Assembly: GCA_029975915.1 (NCBI GenBank)
Contig: JARKOC010000516.1
Span: forward strand, 1-7,828
Direction: 5' to 3'
Source of the DNA: Bryobacteraceae bacterium
GTDB taxonomy: Bacteria > Acidobacteriota > Terriglobia > Bryobacterales > Bryobacteraceae
Length of the DNA stretch: 7,828 bases
Each line of letters begins with the position of its first letter. Position 1 is the stretch's first letter. Under the pieces are notes generated by a model. That model worked only from the letters and a program-made list of their open reading frames with translations. It did not search any database and had not been told where the DNA came from. Below are positions 1 to 7,300 of this stretch, piece after piece. The position numbers and the translations under genes were made by a program.

Positions 1-353
1 CAGAACCTGTCGCTGTTCCATGCAACCGGCCACCCCACCACTCCTATCGGTCCCTCACCGTAAAACACCGGCGCCGACGCGCCTCCCCCCGCGGATTGCC
101 AGCTCGTCGTCCAGTGTGCCGAGGCATCACATAGTGTCCCCAACAGTCGCACGGGAATGAAGGATGCGGGCAACGAAGGGGCAGGCGTCCCGCTTCCCGC
201 GACCACATATTCCTTCGCGGTTTCCGTCCATTCCAGGTCATCATCCTGTAGAAACAGCCCGGTGATATTCGGTATGCATGTTGACGTTTTCCTTACCATG
301 CGAATCCCGAACGCAGTGTTTTCAGCGTCGATGACAATCTTTTTCAGCTTCAT
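1..353 (-). CDS. Unrecognised phage tail-module protein, N-terminal part (runs off left edge)
   Basis: This open frame begins at an ATG whose first four bases (ATGA) overlap the TGA stop of the preceding 355-residue gene, and it stays open for 117 codons to the window edge. The protein starts MKLKKIVIDAENTAFGIRMV. It continues with an acidic patch (QDDDLEWTET, about residues 36-45) and then a segment rich in Gly, Ala, Ser and Trp, including an SAGGGASAP stretch near residues 87-95. No strong Shine-Dalgarno sequence precedes the start; only a weak AGGA lies well upstream, so translation is probably coupled to termination of the upstream gene. No family is recognised. Its position directly after the hub-like protein suggests another tail-tip component or fibre-attachment protein, which is inference from context only. 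Confidence 0.7.
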   Translation of the reverse strand, partial: MKLKKIVIDAENTAFGIRMVRKTSTCIPNITGLFLQDDDLEWTETAKEYVVAGSGTPAPSLPASFIPVRLLGTLCDASAHWTTSWQSAGGGASAPVFYGEGPIGVVGWPVAWNSDRF

Positions 354-1417
354 ACGGTCACATCCAGTTCCTGCGTGACGTAGCCGCTTGCCTCGATTTT
401 CAGGTGATGCGCGCCGCGGGCGGTCTGGAACGATACCTTGCCGAAGGTGTCCGTCGATAGGGTCAGGTCGCCGGCCAGCGTCACCTTTGCTCCTGATATC
501 GGTTTGCCGTCCTCGTCGACAATGGTGAATGTGGCGAAACCGGCCGCGTAGGTGACGCTGATGCCGGCCGGAAGTTGTGTCGCATAGGCTTCCGACAGCT
601 TAGCCAGGGCGATTTCCGGAGCGTCTCCGGCTATCGCCTCCACGGTGATGCGCACTGATGCGGCCGACGGATCCAGTTCGCTGTTCAGCACCAGCATCCG
701 GCCCGAAACGGGGACATGGGGATGCGTGACCGTCGTCCAGACGCCGGGCGGCATCGATGCGGACTCAACGCCGTCCGTGAAGGATATCCCCCAGCGCGGG
801 CGGGACAGATATCCGAGCATCCGTTCGCCCAAGAGATACGCCTGACGAGGAGATTTCAACCATTTCGCTTCGATTGTCTTCGGTATCCTGCCGTAGCGCC
901 CAATCTGGCCGGGAGCCTCCAGCATCAGAGCTTTTTTGTATTCCCCGGTTGCCCAATCATAGGCATATCGGATGCTGAGAGCGGTACAGATATCACCACC
1001 AGCGGCGGAAACATCCGGATCACGCATGTTCCGGATGGCAAAATCACCATGCGCAGGCTCCGTCGGCGGCTCCTCTCCGATGACCAGCCCGGCCGCGCTT
1101 GCGCAGGCCGGAGCGCTTACCAGCGAGGTGATGGATGTTTCGGGACGGCCGGAAGCGTGGGAGATCCTCTCGGAAGCGAGCGTCTGCGATGATAGGACGA
1201 ATCCTCCTCGCTGTACGACTATGCCTGTCGACAGGCCTGACACCAGGGCCGACACGGCTGAACCGTCAGTTCCGGAGGCGACCCCGTCGACCGATGCCGC
1301 TCCTCCGCCTCCGGTAACCCCGGAGCGTTCCGTTGAGGCGGCCCCCAGCCCCGTTACCAGGCCGGATATTTCGGTCGCCTCGGGCGCGCCGGCCGATGGG
1401 GTGAACAGTAGCAGCAT
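350..1417 (-). CDS. Tail-tip protein with hub-like middle and C-terminal adhesin-type beta domain
   Basis: The 355-residue product falls into three parts. Residues 10-76 are low complexity (Ala, Ser, Gly, Val, Thr), with SG-turn repeats such as SGLVTG and SGLSTG. They lead into the motif SGRPETS (89-95), 14 residues and GLVIG (110-114), which recurs in the 275-residue protein upstream. Residues 145-262 resemble the later part of lambda gpJ-type tail hubs: IEAKWLKSPRQAYLLGERML with aromatic/basic residues after it, then a PPGVWTTVTHP turn and alternating beta strands. Residues 293-355 (TIVDEDGKPISGAKVTLAG, then DTFGKVSF and a GYV near the end) match the pattern of carboxypeptidase-regulatory/PEGA-like beta-sandwich domains often found on adhesins. 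The start lies 10 bases after the previous stop, with AAGG about nine bases upstream. A role in the tail tip and host contact is likely; the hub assignment is pattern-based. The 5' third, being low complexity, is the least certain part of the frame. Confidence 0.8.
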   Translation of the reverse strand: MLLLFTPSAGAPEATEISGLVTGLGAASTERSGVTGGGGAASVDGVASGTDGSAVSALVSGLSTGIVVQRGGFVLSSQTLASERISHASGRPETSITSLVSAPACASAAGLVIGEEPPTEPAHGDFAIRNMRDPDVSAAGGDICTALSIRYAYDWATGEYKKALMLEAPGQIGRYGRIPKTIEAKWLKSPRQAYLLGERMLGYLSRPRWGISFTDGVESASMPPGVWTTVTHPHVPVSGRMLVLNSELDPSAASVRITVEAIAGDAPEIALAKLSEAYATQLPAGISVTYAAGFATFTIVDEDGKPISGAKVTLAGDLTLSTDTFGKVSFQTARGAHHLKIEASGYVTQELDVTV

Positions 1418-1427
1418 GGGGGTACCT

Positions 1428-2249
1428 TCAGCCCTTTATCATTCGGGGGGAAACGCTCCCCCCGCCACCAATCGCGGTGACGTGTACCGCGATTTCATCC
1501 ACTCCCTGGACCTCCCACCACTGGACCGGTAACAGCAGATTCCCTTCAGCGTTGACGATATCAATCGTTCCGCGTTCGAACCGCTTGGTCTCCAGCCTGG
1601 TAAACAGTGCGCCGTCACTCAGCACCAACGGGGTGATGTCGGCGGAGGTGAACGAGGTAAAATCTGCAAGAATCAGGGATATACCGATACGGCCGCCGCA
1701 GTCGCCGAGAGATACCCTGTCCAGATACAAATCTGAAAAGGTCAGGGTGTTTGCCGCGTCTTCGTCGTCGGTCACCACGGTCGCGGCTACCAAGACGTAG
1801 CCGCTGATACCGCTATCGTCGACTTCCTCGAGAGTGACGGCGCCGCCGCGGCCGCCGACCGTCCCGGTGGAGATTGCTGATACCCCTCCTCCGCTGGGGT
1901 CCTCCGGGTAGATGTTGACTGTCGTCAGGCTGCCGTCATACACCACCCCCCACCATAGCGTCCCCGCCGGGATTGTATCCCTGTCGAGGGCGCCCCACAC
2001 CCGGAATCCGGACAGATAACCACCTGCGTCTCCGGCTACCACCGGGGTTTGGAAGTCGGGAAGAGTCGCGGAGTCGGCAGCGGTCACGAAATCAGCCCGT
2101 GCGACTACAATGTCGTCCGCGGGCCGAGCTACCTGAGACACGAGTTGTATGACCCGGGGAGCCTCGGTCTCTTCGCTCGCCTCGCGCGCATCACGCACGG
2201 ACACCGCTTTCCCGCCTGACTGATCTGCTATCAAAATCGCCTTTTCCAT
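1428..2249 (-). CDS. Beta-rich phage tail-tip protein, unrecognised family
   Basis: The 273-residue product has no family I can name. After a short charged N-terminus (about residues 14-30, including DAREASEETEAPR) it is rich in alternating beta-strand patterns. Residues 93-116 (IPAGTLWWGVVYDG, then TVNIYPEDP) and 124-158 (ending SGISGYVLVAATV) look like repeated beta-sandwich strands of the kind seen in phage fibre and tip proteins. Residues 200-235 and the WWEVQGVDEIAVHVTAIGGG tail form a second beta-rich section. There is no signal peptide, membrane segment or catalytic motif. The start is well supported by AAGGAGT four bases before the ATG, the best ribosome binding site in the window. 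The gene sits between the two hub-like proteins and lacks their shared SGRPETS/GLVIG module, so it may be an accessory tip protein inserted between them or a separate structural subunit. Confidence 0.82.
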   Translation of the reverse strand: MEKAILIADQSGGKAVSVRDAREASEETEAPRVIQLVSQVARPADDIVVARADFVTAADSATLPDFQTPVVAGDAGGYLSGFRVWGALDRDTIPAGTLWWGVVYDGSLTTVNIYPEDPSGGGVSAISTGTVGGRGGAVTLEEVDDSGISGYVLVAATVVTDDEDAANTLTFSDLYLDRVSLGDCGGRIGISLILADFTSFTSADITPLVLSDGALFTRLETKRFERGTIDIVNAEGNLLLPVQWWEVQGVDEIAVHVTAIGGGGSVSPRMIKG

Positions 2250-2253
2250 CGTT

Positions 2254-2260
2254 ACTCCTT
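2254..2260 (-). promoter_or_regulatory. Strong Shine-Dalgarno site for the 273-residue gene
   Basis: On the minus strand the sequence reads AAGGAGT, then AACG, then ATG. The site overlaps the TAA stop of the upstream 275-residue gene and fixes the start at 2249. It is the closest match to the ribosomal anti-SD among these genes, suggesting that this protein is made at a higher rate than its neighbours that rely on stop/start overlaps. Confidence 0.8.
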
Positions 2261-3086
2261 ATACAACAGGATATATTCTCGCGATACCCGGCATGCCTCC
2301 GCTCCATACGCCGCCGCAACTGGCCATCAATTCGTCAATTTGAGCCCTGACAGTAACGGTGTCACTCTCCAACACTCCGTGTAGCTCAATACCAAGTTCC
2401 CTGCATTCGGAGCGGAACGCGTCCAGGTCGCCGTATTCCACGGGCAGGCCACACAGGTTCGCCAGCAGGTCCCAGAGGATGTCGGCGGGATTGGTGAGCA
2501 GCTCTCCGGTTTCCGCGCGCATCTTGCCGCGCACGGTCACCGCCAGTGTTTCTTTCGTTGTGGCCGGCGTGGCCAGCCGCAATAGAGATACGGCGTGCCC
2601 CTCGCCGTCGATGGTGTTCTCCAGGGTGTACTGGGTGTCGGCAACGCCATCGCGGGTGAGCCCATCCACCGCCTGAATCGCGTGGTCCAGCAGGAAATAG
2701 ACCCGGCCCGTATTGTCGTAGGGAATGGGGGTGATGGTGATGGTCCCGTAGCCGACCGGCAGCGGGGCCGGAGACACGAACTGACCCCAAACCGTGGAGT
2801 TCCTGAGCGGAACCGGATCGGACAGGGGGATGACGAGCCCGAAGGTGTCGGGATCTCCGCCGATAACCAGACCGGAAACAGAGGAGTTCACCAGACCGAA
2901 CGCAACTGCGTCCCGCGATGTTTCCGGCCGGCCCGATACGGCTCCGGGGTATTCCACGGACCTGGCCTGCGCGCCGGAGAACATGGCGGAGATCCCGGCT
3001 GCCGCCGTGCCCTGTCCGCTCACTACCACGTCCAGCGCGGCCCCGTTTTTCCCGGAGATATATCCGTCGTTCTCGGTTTCAGCCAT
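2259..3086 (-). CDS. Tail-hub-like protein (gpJ-type domain fragment)
   Basis: The 275-residue product begins with about 80 residues rich in Val, Ser, Gly and Ala, containing SGRPETS (51-57) and GLVIG (72-76). This is the same module, with the same 14-residue spacing, as in the 355-residue protein downstream. A middle beta-rich part follows (STVWGQFVSP, then GYGTITITPIPYD, residues 97-124). Residues 185-275 resemble lambda gpJ-type tail hubs, in which a LTNPADILWDLL helix is followed by an LDAFRSECRELGIELHG segment and a VRAQIDELMASCGGVWSGG helix-turn closing with ARIYPVV. The frame stops there, whereas a normal hub continues, so this looks like only part of that fold. The start overlaps the previous TAA by one base (TAATG), with GAGGG about nine bases upstream. 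The role is probably central tail-tip hub; the family placement is by eye. Confidence 0.83.
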   Translation of the reverse strand: MAETENDGYISGKNGAALDVVVSGQGTAAAGISAMFSGAQARSVEYPGAVSGRPETSRDAVAFGLVNSSVSGLVIGGDPDTFGLVIPLSDPVPLRNSTVWGQFVSPAPLPVGYGTITITPIPYDNTGRVYFLLDHAIQAVDGLTRDGVADTQYTLENTIDGEGHAVSLLRLATPATTKETLAVTVRGKMRAETGELLTNPADILWDLLANLCGLPVEYGDLDAFRSECRELGIELHGVLESDTVTVRAQIDELMASCGGVWSGGMPGIARIYPVV

Positions 3087-3400
3087 TACATCCAGCCCTC
3101 TTCAATCAGGCTGCCCCTGCTATCCAGCAGTTCGCTCCACTTTCGGCCGTCCGGCATGAGCGCGACCAGGCGGTATCTGACAACAGCGTCCGACAGCTCA
3201 CACGGGTCCATGCTCACGTTCGCGGCCGCATCGAACCCGATGGGGACGCATCCCTCCGGCCATCTGCATCCGATGCTGCCGTTTTCCCCGGCCATCCCCA
3301 CCAGGCGGAACGGCCGCTTCAGTTGAGACGGCCGTTCTCCGAAATGCGTCACGCCGTCGGCGTCGGTGATGATGAGGGGACCGAAGATATTACGAGACAT
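3086..3400 (-). CDS. Small phage tail-module protein, unrecognised
   Basis: The 104-residue product is unrecognised. It begins MSRNIFGPLIITDADGVTHF and has a central ENGSIGCRWPEGCVPIGFD segment, giving Cys45 and Cys51, with a further Cys67. Its C-terminal half (VVRYRLVALMPDGRKWSELL) is beta-strand-like. The frame overlaps the 203-residue gene by 11 bases and the 275-residue gene by one base, the tight packing expected within an operon. A GGGTGG stretch about seven bases before the ATG could serve as a weak ribosome binding site. There is no transmembrane segment or signal peptide. Size and location fit a small connector or stabilising subunit of the tail tip. The three cysteines could bind metal or pair, but nothing in the sequence proves it. 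Confidence 0.78.
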   Translation of the reverse strand: MSRNIFGPLIITDADGVTHFGERPSQLKRPFRLVGMAGENGSIGCRWPEGCVPIGFDAAANVSMDPCELSDAVVRYRLVALMPDGRKWSELLDSRGSLIEEGWM

Positions 3401-4001
3401 CGAATTCCACCCGGAACTTGATGCCCGCGTTCTGGCCGTAGGTGGTAGGTTTCAGCGAAATACCGAGATAAAAGGCATGTTCCGCCGATGACGCCTGGTC
3501 GGCCAGTGACAGGGCATTCGCGTTTCCGCCGATGCCGTAGGCGGCATCCCAGGCCTTTCCGTCCGTGTCGCCGCCGATACGGTTTTTCCGCACGGCAGAC
3601 GCAGTCCGCTCGAAAGCCGCCACCTTGCACCCGGCAGGAGGCTCCGTGGCGGTGACGCCGTCGTACACGTAAAACTTGCAGTTGGACAGCGCCGTATTCA
3701 CCGCGTCGTCCTTCCAGTCGATTTTGACCGTGCAGTCGGCCTGTGCCACGTTGGTAGCATCCAGCGTGACCGCTGCCGCCTCTTCAAGGGATACCTGTGT
3801 CGGGCTCACGTAGCGACAGTTGCGCGCCGCCGCGATGAACGCGAGCAGAGAATCCAACGCTATGGTTGCCGGGTTCCAGGCGTCGACGCTGATTGATGTC
3901 CGGGCGGTCGGGGCCCCCGAAAACGCCAGTTTGTCGGTCGCCCCGAGGGTTGCGTCGAACAGCCCGTCCGCGCCGTATTTCCATGCCGTAACAATTGCCA
4001 T
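3390..4001 (-). CDS. Phage tail-module structural protein, unrecognised
   Basis: The 203-residue product opens with MAIVTAWKYGADGLFDATLG, has a mostly helical stretch around residues 45-60, and four cysteines (62, 90, 108, 125). The C-terminal part (AEHAFYLGISLKPTTYGQNA, about residues 173-192, ending KFRVEFDVS) has an aromatic-rich beta pattern reminiscent of the closing strands of some phage tail and fibre subunits; this resemblance is from memory and weak. The start is well supported: GGAGG ends six bases before the ATG and lies inside the last codons of the 111-residue gene, whose stop is only one base upstream. The solid ribosome binding site suggests higher output than the 111-residue neighbour. 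It is probably a structural tip protein; the exact role is unknown. Confidence 0.82.
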   Translation of the reverse strand: MAIVTAWKYGADGLFDATLGATDKLAFSGAPTARTSISVDAWNPATIALDSLLAFIAAARNCRYVSPTQVSLEEAAAVTLDATNVAQADCTVKIDWKDDAVNTALSNCKFYVYDGVTATEPPAGCKVAAFERTASAVRKNRIGGDTDGKAWDAAYGIGGNANALSLADQASSAEHAFYLGISLKPTTYGQNAGIKFRVEFDVS

Positions 4002-4002
4002 G

Positions 4003-4338
4003 CTATGCCTCCAGTTCCAGGGTGATTTCCGGCCCCAGGGTCGCCCTGGTCACCGTTCCGGTAAAGAGCCTCACGGCCGTCCCGGTGGATACGTCTTCTA
4101 TTACCGCCCGCCGGCGGAATGGCGGGATAGCAAACAGCGCGGTCAATCGCCCGTCGCCGTTGTCCAGAGCGATGGACGTGTTCGCGTTCTCCGAACCGCC
4201 TCCCACCTGGAGCGGTCGCCGGATGGTACCCACGTTTGCCAGCCTGCGGTAGGAAACGCCGGCAGAGAACGGCAGCGCGCGGGCATCACGGTAAAACGAG
4301 AGAACCGGGTCGGTGTCGATACGAACGATCAGAATCAT
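4003..4338 (-). CDS. Small beta-barrel-like tail hub protein
   Basis: The 111-residue product is almost entirely beta-patterned. Residues 55-69 read SIALDNGDGRLTALF, followed by IPPFRRRAVIEDV, then AVRLFTGTVTRATLGPEITLELEA to the end. The order 'S-x-x-L-D-N-x-D-G-x-L-T ... A-x-I-x-D ... L-F-x-G-x-V' fits the small barrel domain found at the N-terminus of baseplate or tail-hub proteins in many tailed phages. Here it stands alone as a complete gene rather than being fused to a larger hub. The ATG overlaps the TGA of the 1071-residue gene (ATGA) and has no good Shine-Dalgarno sequence (only GGCGG), so its translation is probably coupled to the large gene. The hub-barrel reading is by motif pattern and moderately confident; a tail protein of some kind is much safer. 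Confidence 0.82.
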   Translation of the reverse strand: MILIVRIDTDPVLSFYRDARALPFSAGVSYRRLANVGTIRRPLQVGGGSENANTSIALDNGDGRLTALFAIPPFRRRAVIEDVSTGTAVRLFTGTVTRATLGPEITLELEA

Positions 4339-7300
4339 TGCAGCACCGCCGCCAACGGCAGAGACAGGCTGAGAATCCGCTGTGACGAGTCATTCGGGTG
4401 GAACTGCAATTCATCGACGATCTCGATATCATCCGTGTCCACCGTGACCAGCATGGCCTCATCCGGATGCAGGTAGTGGGGAATCACCACCAGGGGGAGG
4501 TTGCCGTTTTTCTTACAATATTCAACGGCGGATAAATGCTCGTCGAACTCGGCCTTACTGATAAAGTTAATCCACTCGATGCGACCGGCCGAACCCTTGC
4601 CTCCGTAAACCGCCCCATCGCGGGGGCCATGGATCAGGTCGTACTGCTTTCGCAGGGTGATGACATCCGGAGCCAGCTCCGTGGTGAGCGCCCGGCCCGC
4701 AAACAGCCAGCCCACAGCACCAGCGGCATCGATGGTGATACGCAGGTATCGGGTGGCGACCGTCTCCGGAGCTATCCAGGCAATGACTGTGGTTGCTGCG
4801 GAGAGGGTGCCCAGAGTGGTCCAGGAGAGGCCGTCGTCGCTCGACTCCAGCGTGATGTCTGCTCCGGCCGGCAGGTCGTGGCGGGCCAGGGCGATGCTGT
4901 CAATCTCGATAGCCGCCCCGAAATCCATGACCAGGGACGCGAAGGAGGAATCCCACCGCCACTGCTCGGGAGTCGGTGTTGCGATGTTCGCCGGGGAATG
5001 GGGCTGGCGGGCCTCGAAGCGGAATAAATCTTCCGTCACGAACGAAGGATATGCGCCCGGCGTGAATACTGCCGTGAGCGCGTCGGAGATAAGCGCGCTT
5101 TGCAGGGGCAGTTCTCCGCTCCATGCGCCGCCGTTCTTTCTCCAGGAGAAGGACCCGCCTTCCACGGAGAAGCGGAATGTGTCTCCCAGCGCGAACGGAA
5201 TGCCGCCGTTTGCCAGGGAGAACGATAGCCCCAGCCCCTCGTAACGGGCCGGTGATTCGGACATGAGCAGCTGTGAAAATGCCGTGACCGAGCCGCGCAC
5301 GTCCCATGTCAGCGTGTCGTCACCGGAAAACCCTCCGGCCAGATAGCGGGCGCTCCCCGCTACGATCGGGATGGTGATGGTCGCCGACGTGCCGCCGGAC
5401 GACGTGCCGGACGCGCCTGCGATGGAGATGGTTAGCGTGTCCCCTTCCTTGAGGTGCTCGGTGCATTTACAGGATATGAGGAAGGCGAATTCCTCCGTGT
5501 TTTCGCCATCAAGGGTTGTGCTGTAGTAGACCTCGTCCGTATACGCGGGAGCATACCCGTCGGACAGCTCCCAGTAGTACGCCGCGTCCATGTCGCGCCA
5601 ACAACCAGCACTCTTGCCGGCGCCGTCAGTTTTTCCCGGCACGATGCCGGCGGCCAGATAGATGAGATCTATCGCGGAGGTGTATCGAGCGAGGAATCCT
5701 TCCTGCGATTTGTACAGGTCATCGCGCGTCGAAACGGTCAGGGCATTCAGGTCGGTCAGCACCTCATCTTTGAGGCTGTCCCACATGCCCAGGGCCGTCG
5801 GGTAGATGTACACGGTTTCCAGCGCCCTCAGGAGCAGCGCGAAACACCTCTCCATCCAGGCGATGTCCGACGATGCGACCAGATACTGCGCGCCCGCCGA
5901 GAGCGGCGCCACGGGTTCGGTCGAGATATCGCTCCAGTTGCGATATTCCGTTGAGACTCCATACGTGACAATGAAATTGTATGCTTGCTCGTATGTCGGT
6001 TTATAGAGCGTCATTGGTTCCCATACGGGCGCATGCCCGCCCTCAACTACCTCCAGATGAGACTTCTCGAACGTGACCTTATAACGCACCAGCTGTGACG
6101 ACCCGCCGGGCGGCGTCGTATTCGCCGTAATGAAATCCCTTCGCCACTGGTACAACGCGTTCAACCGGCTTGAATAGGCCGGGTCCAGGGCCATAACATC
6201 ACCTCCCTCTTTCAGTCCCAGGCAGTACGAGGAGAAGGTGACCGGCAGTTCTTCCACCTCGCAATTGGAGGACTTCCTGTTTTTTCTGTATGTCGCGGTG
6301 ATAGACTTCGCGGAGGCGTTCGCCCCCAGTTTGCTCGCCGCGATGATGATCGGCGGCTCGGTTTCTCCGATGTCGTCATCGCGTGTCTGGTAATTGATGG
6401 CGGTGATGCGGACCGCGCCGGTCTGTTTTGCCAAACTGGCCGATGTCTGAGTTACCGCCGCCGGGATTGTGAAAGCGATCGGGCTTGACGCATCGCTGTA
6501 CGGCACCCCCGTCCTGGCGGCTGAAAGGTTGCCGGATACCGAGCCTTTTACACTCCACAGACTTTCTCCCAGGTAGTCGAGGGTCAGGATCTCGGTCGGG
6601 GCGGACGGGGCAACGGTCAGGGTATCCGCGAAGTCCTTCAGTTCGTACCAGCCACCACTGACGGCGGGCGGGTTGGCCTTGGCCGCGGTGCGCAGTGGGA
6701 GATCCAGCGCCGCCATACCGCCGGGCGTCAGGTTCTTCGAGACCACACCCTGCACGGTTATGTGCCCTGAGCGGAGCCGAAGGGCGGAAAGCAGGTCGTA
6801 CAGAGTGACGACACCCGGATAGATTTCGGTGACGGAACCGTCGGAAACGGTGACTGTGCGGGTTCCGGTGATGACGGAGATTTTCGCGCCGGCGGAGAGT
6901 TTGACCGTGGGCGACGGTGTCAGGTGATATACCCAGCCGTCGGAGGTGTACTCCCGATACTGTCGGTAGATCGTCTGGTCCCCCTGAATACGGATGCGTG
7001 GGCAATCCTCGGGCAGGGTCCCGGACGGGGAAAGGGTCCTGGTAATGCCGGTCCAGTCCCATTCCTCGCCGGTGAAGGTATCCTCGCCCGCCTCGATGTC
7101 GGCGAGCAGGGAAAAATTGGAGGTCGCGGCGGTCAGCTCTTCAGAAACGAATAAGTTGACGGCGTTACCCGCCGCGCCCTCAGCTTTCGCCGACAGCTGC
7201 ACGCCGTAGAAATCAAGATACGCGGCGCGGGACGCCGTTCCCAGGCTCACCAGTTCCACCTCGATGGACTGGGCCGGTACGTCGGCGGCTGATATATCGA

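Noticed and set aside
1223..1236. 14-bp palindrome GCCTGTCGACAGGC inside the 355-residue gene
   Set aside because: It lies within codons for VSGLSTG, a small-residue repeat in GC-rich DNA, and has no second copy or supporting context, so chance is the simplest explanation.
972..1532. Plus-strand open frame of 186 codons opposite the 355-residue gene
   Set aside because: It is Pro/Ala/Ser/Arg-rich antisense sequence arising from the GC-rich low-complexity part of the opposite gene; no family pattern, and it crosses the junction of two minus-strand genes.
2247..2261. Possible frameshift or broken gene joining the 275- and 273-residue frames
   Set aside because: The 275-residue frame ends in a clean TAA, and the next gene has its own strong ribosome binding site and an unrelated N-terminus, so these are two intact genes.
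2595..3326. Plus-strand open frame of 243 codons
   Set aside because: It spans the boundary of the well-supported 104- and 275-residue genes on the other strand, has an Arg/Gly/Pro-rich shadow-like composition, and shows no recognisable domain.
4657..5244. Plus-strand open frame of 195 codons
   Set aside because: Antisense to the large gene, Ser/Arg/Pro-rich, no motif; explained by GC-rich codon usage on the opposite strand.
6376..7062. Minus-strand open frame of 228 codons in another frame of the large gene
   Set aside because: Composition is dominated by Arg, Pro, Gly and His, typical of a shifted frame in GC-rich DNA, and it lies wholly inside the 1071-residue gene.
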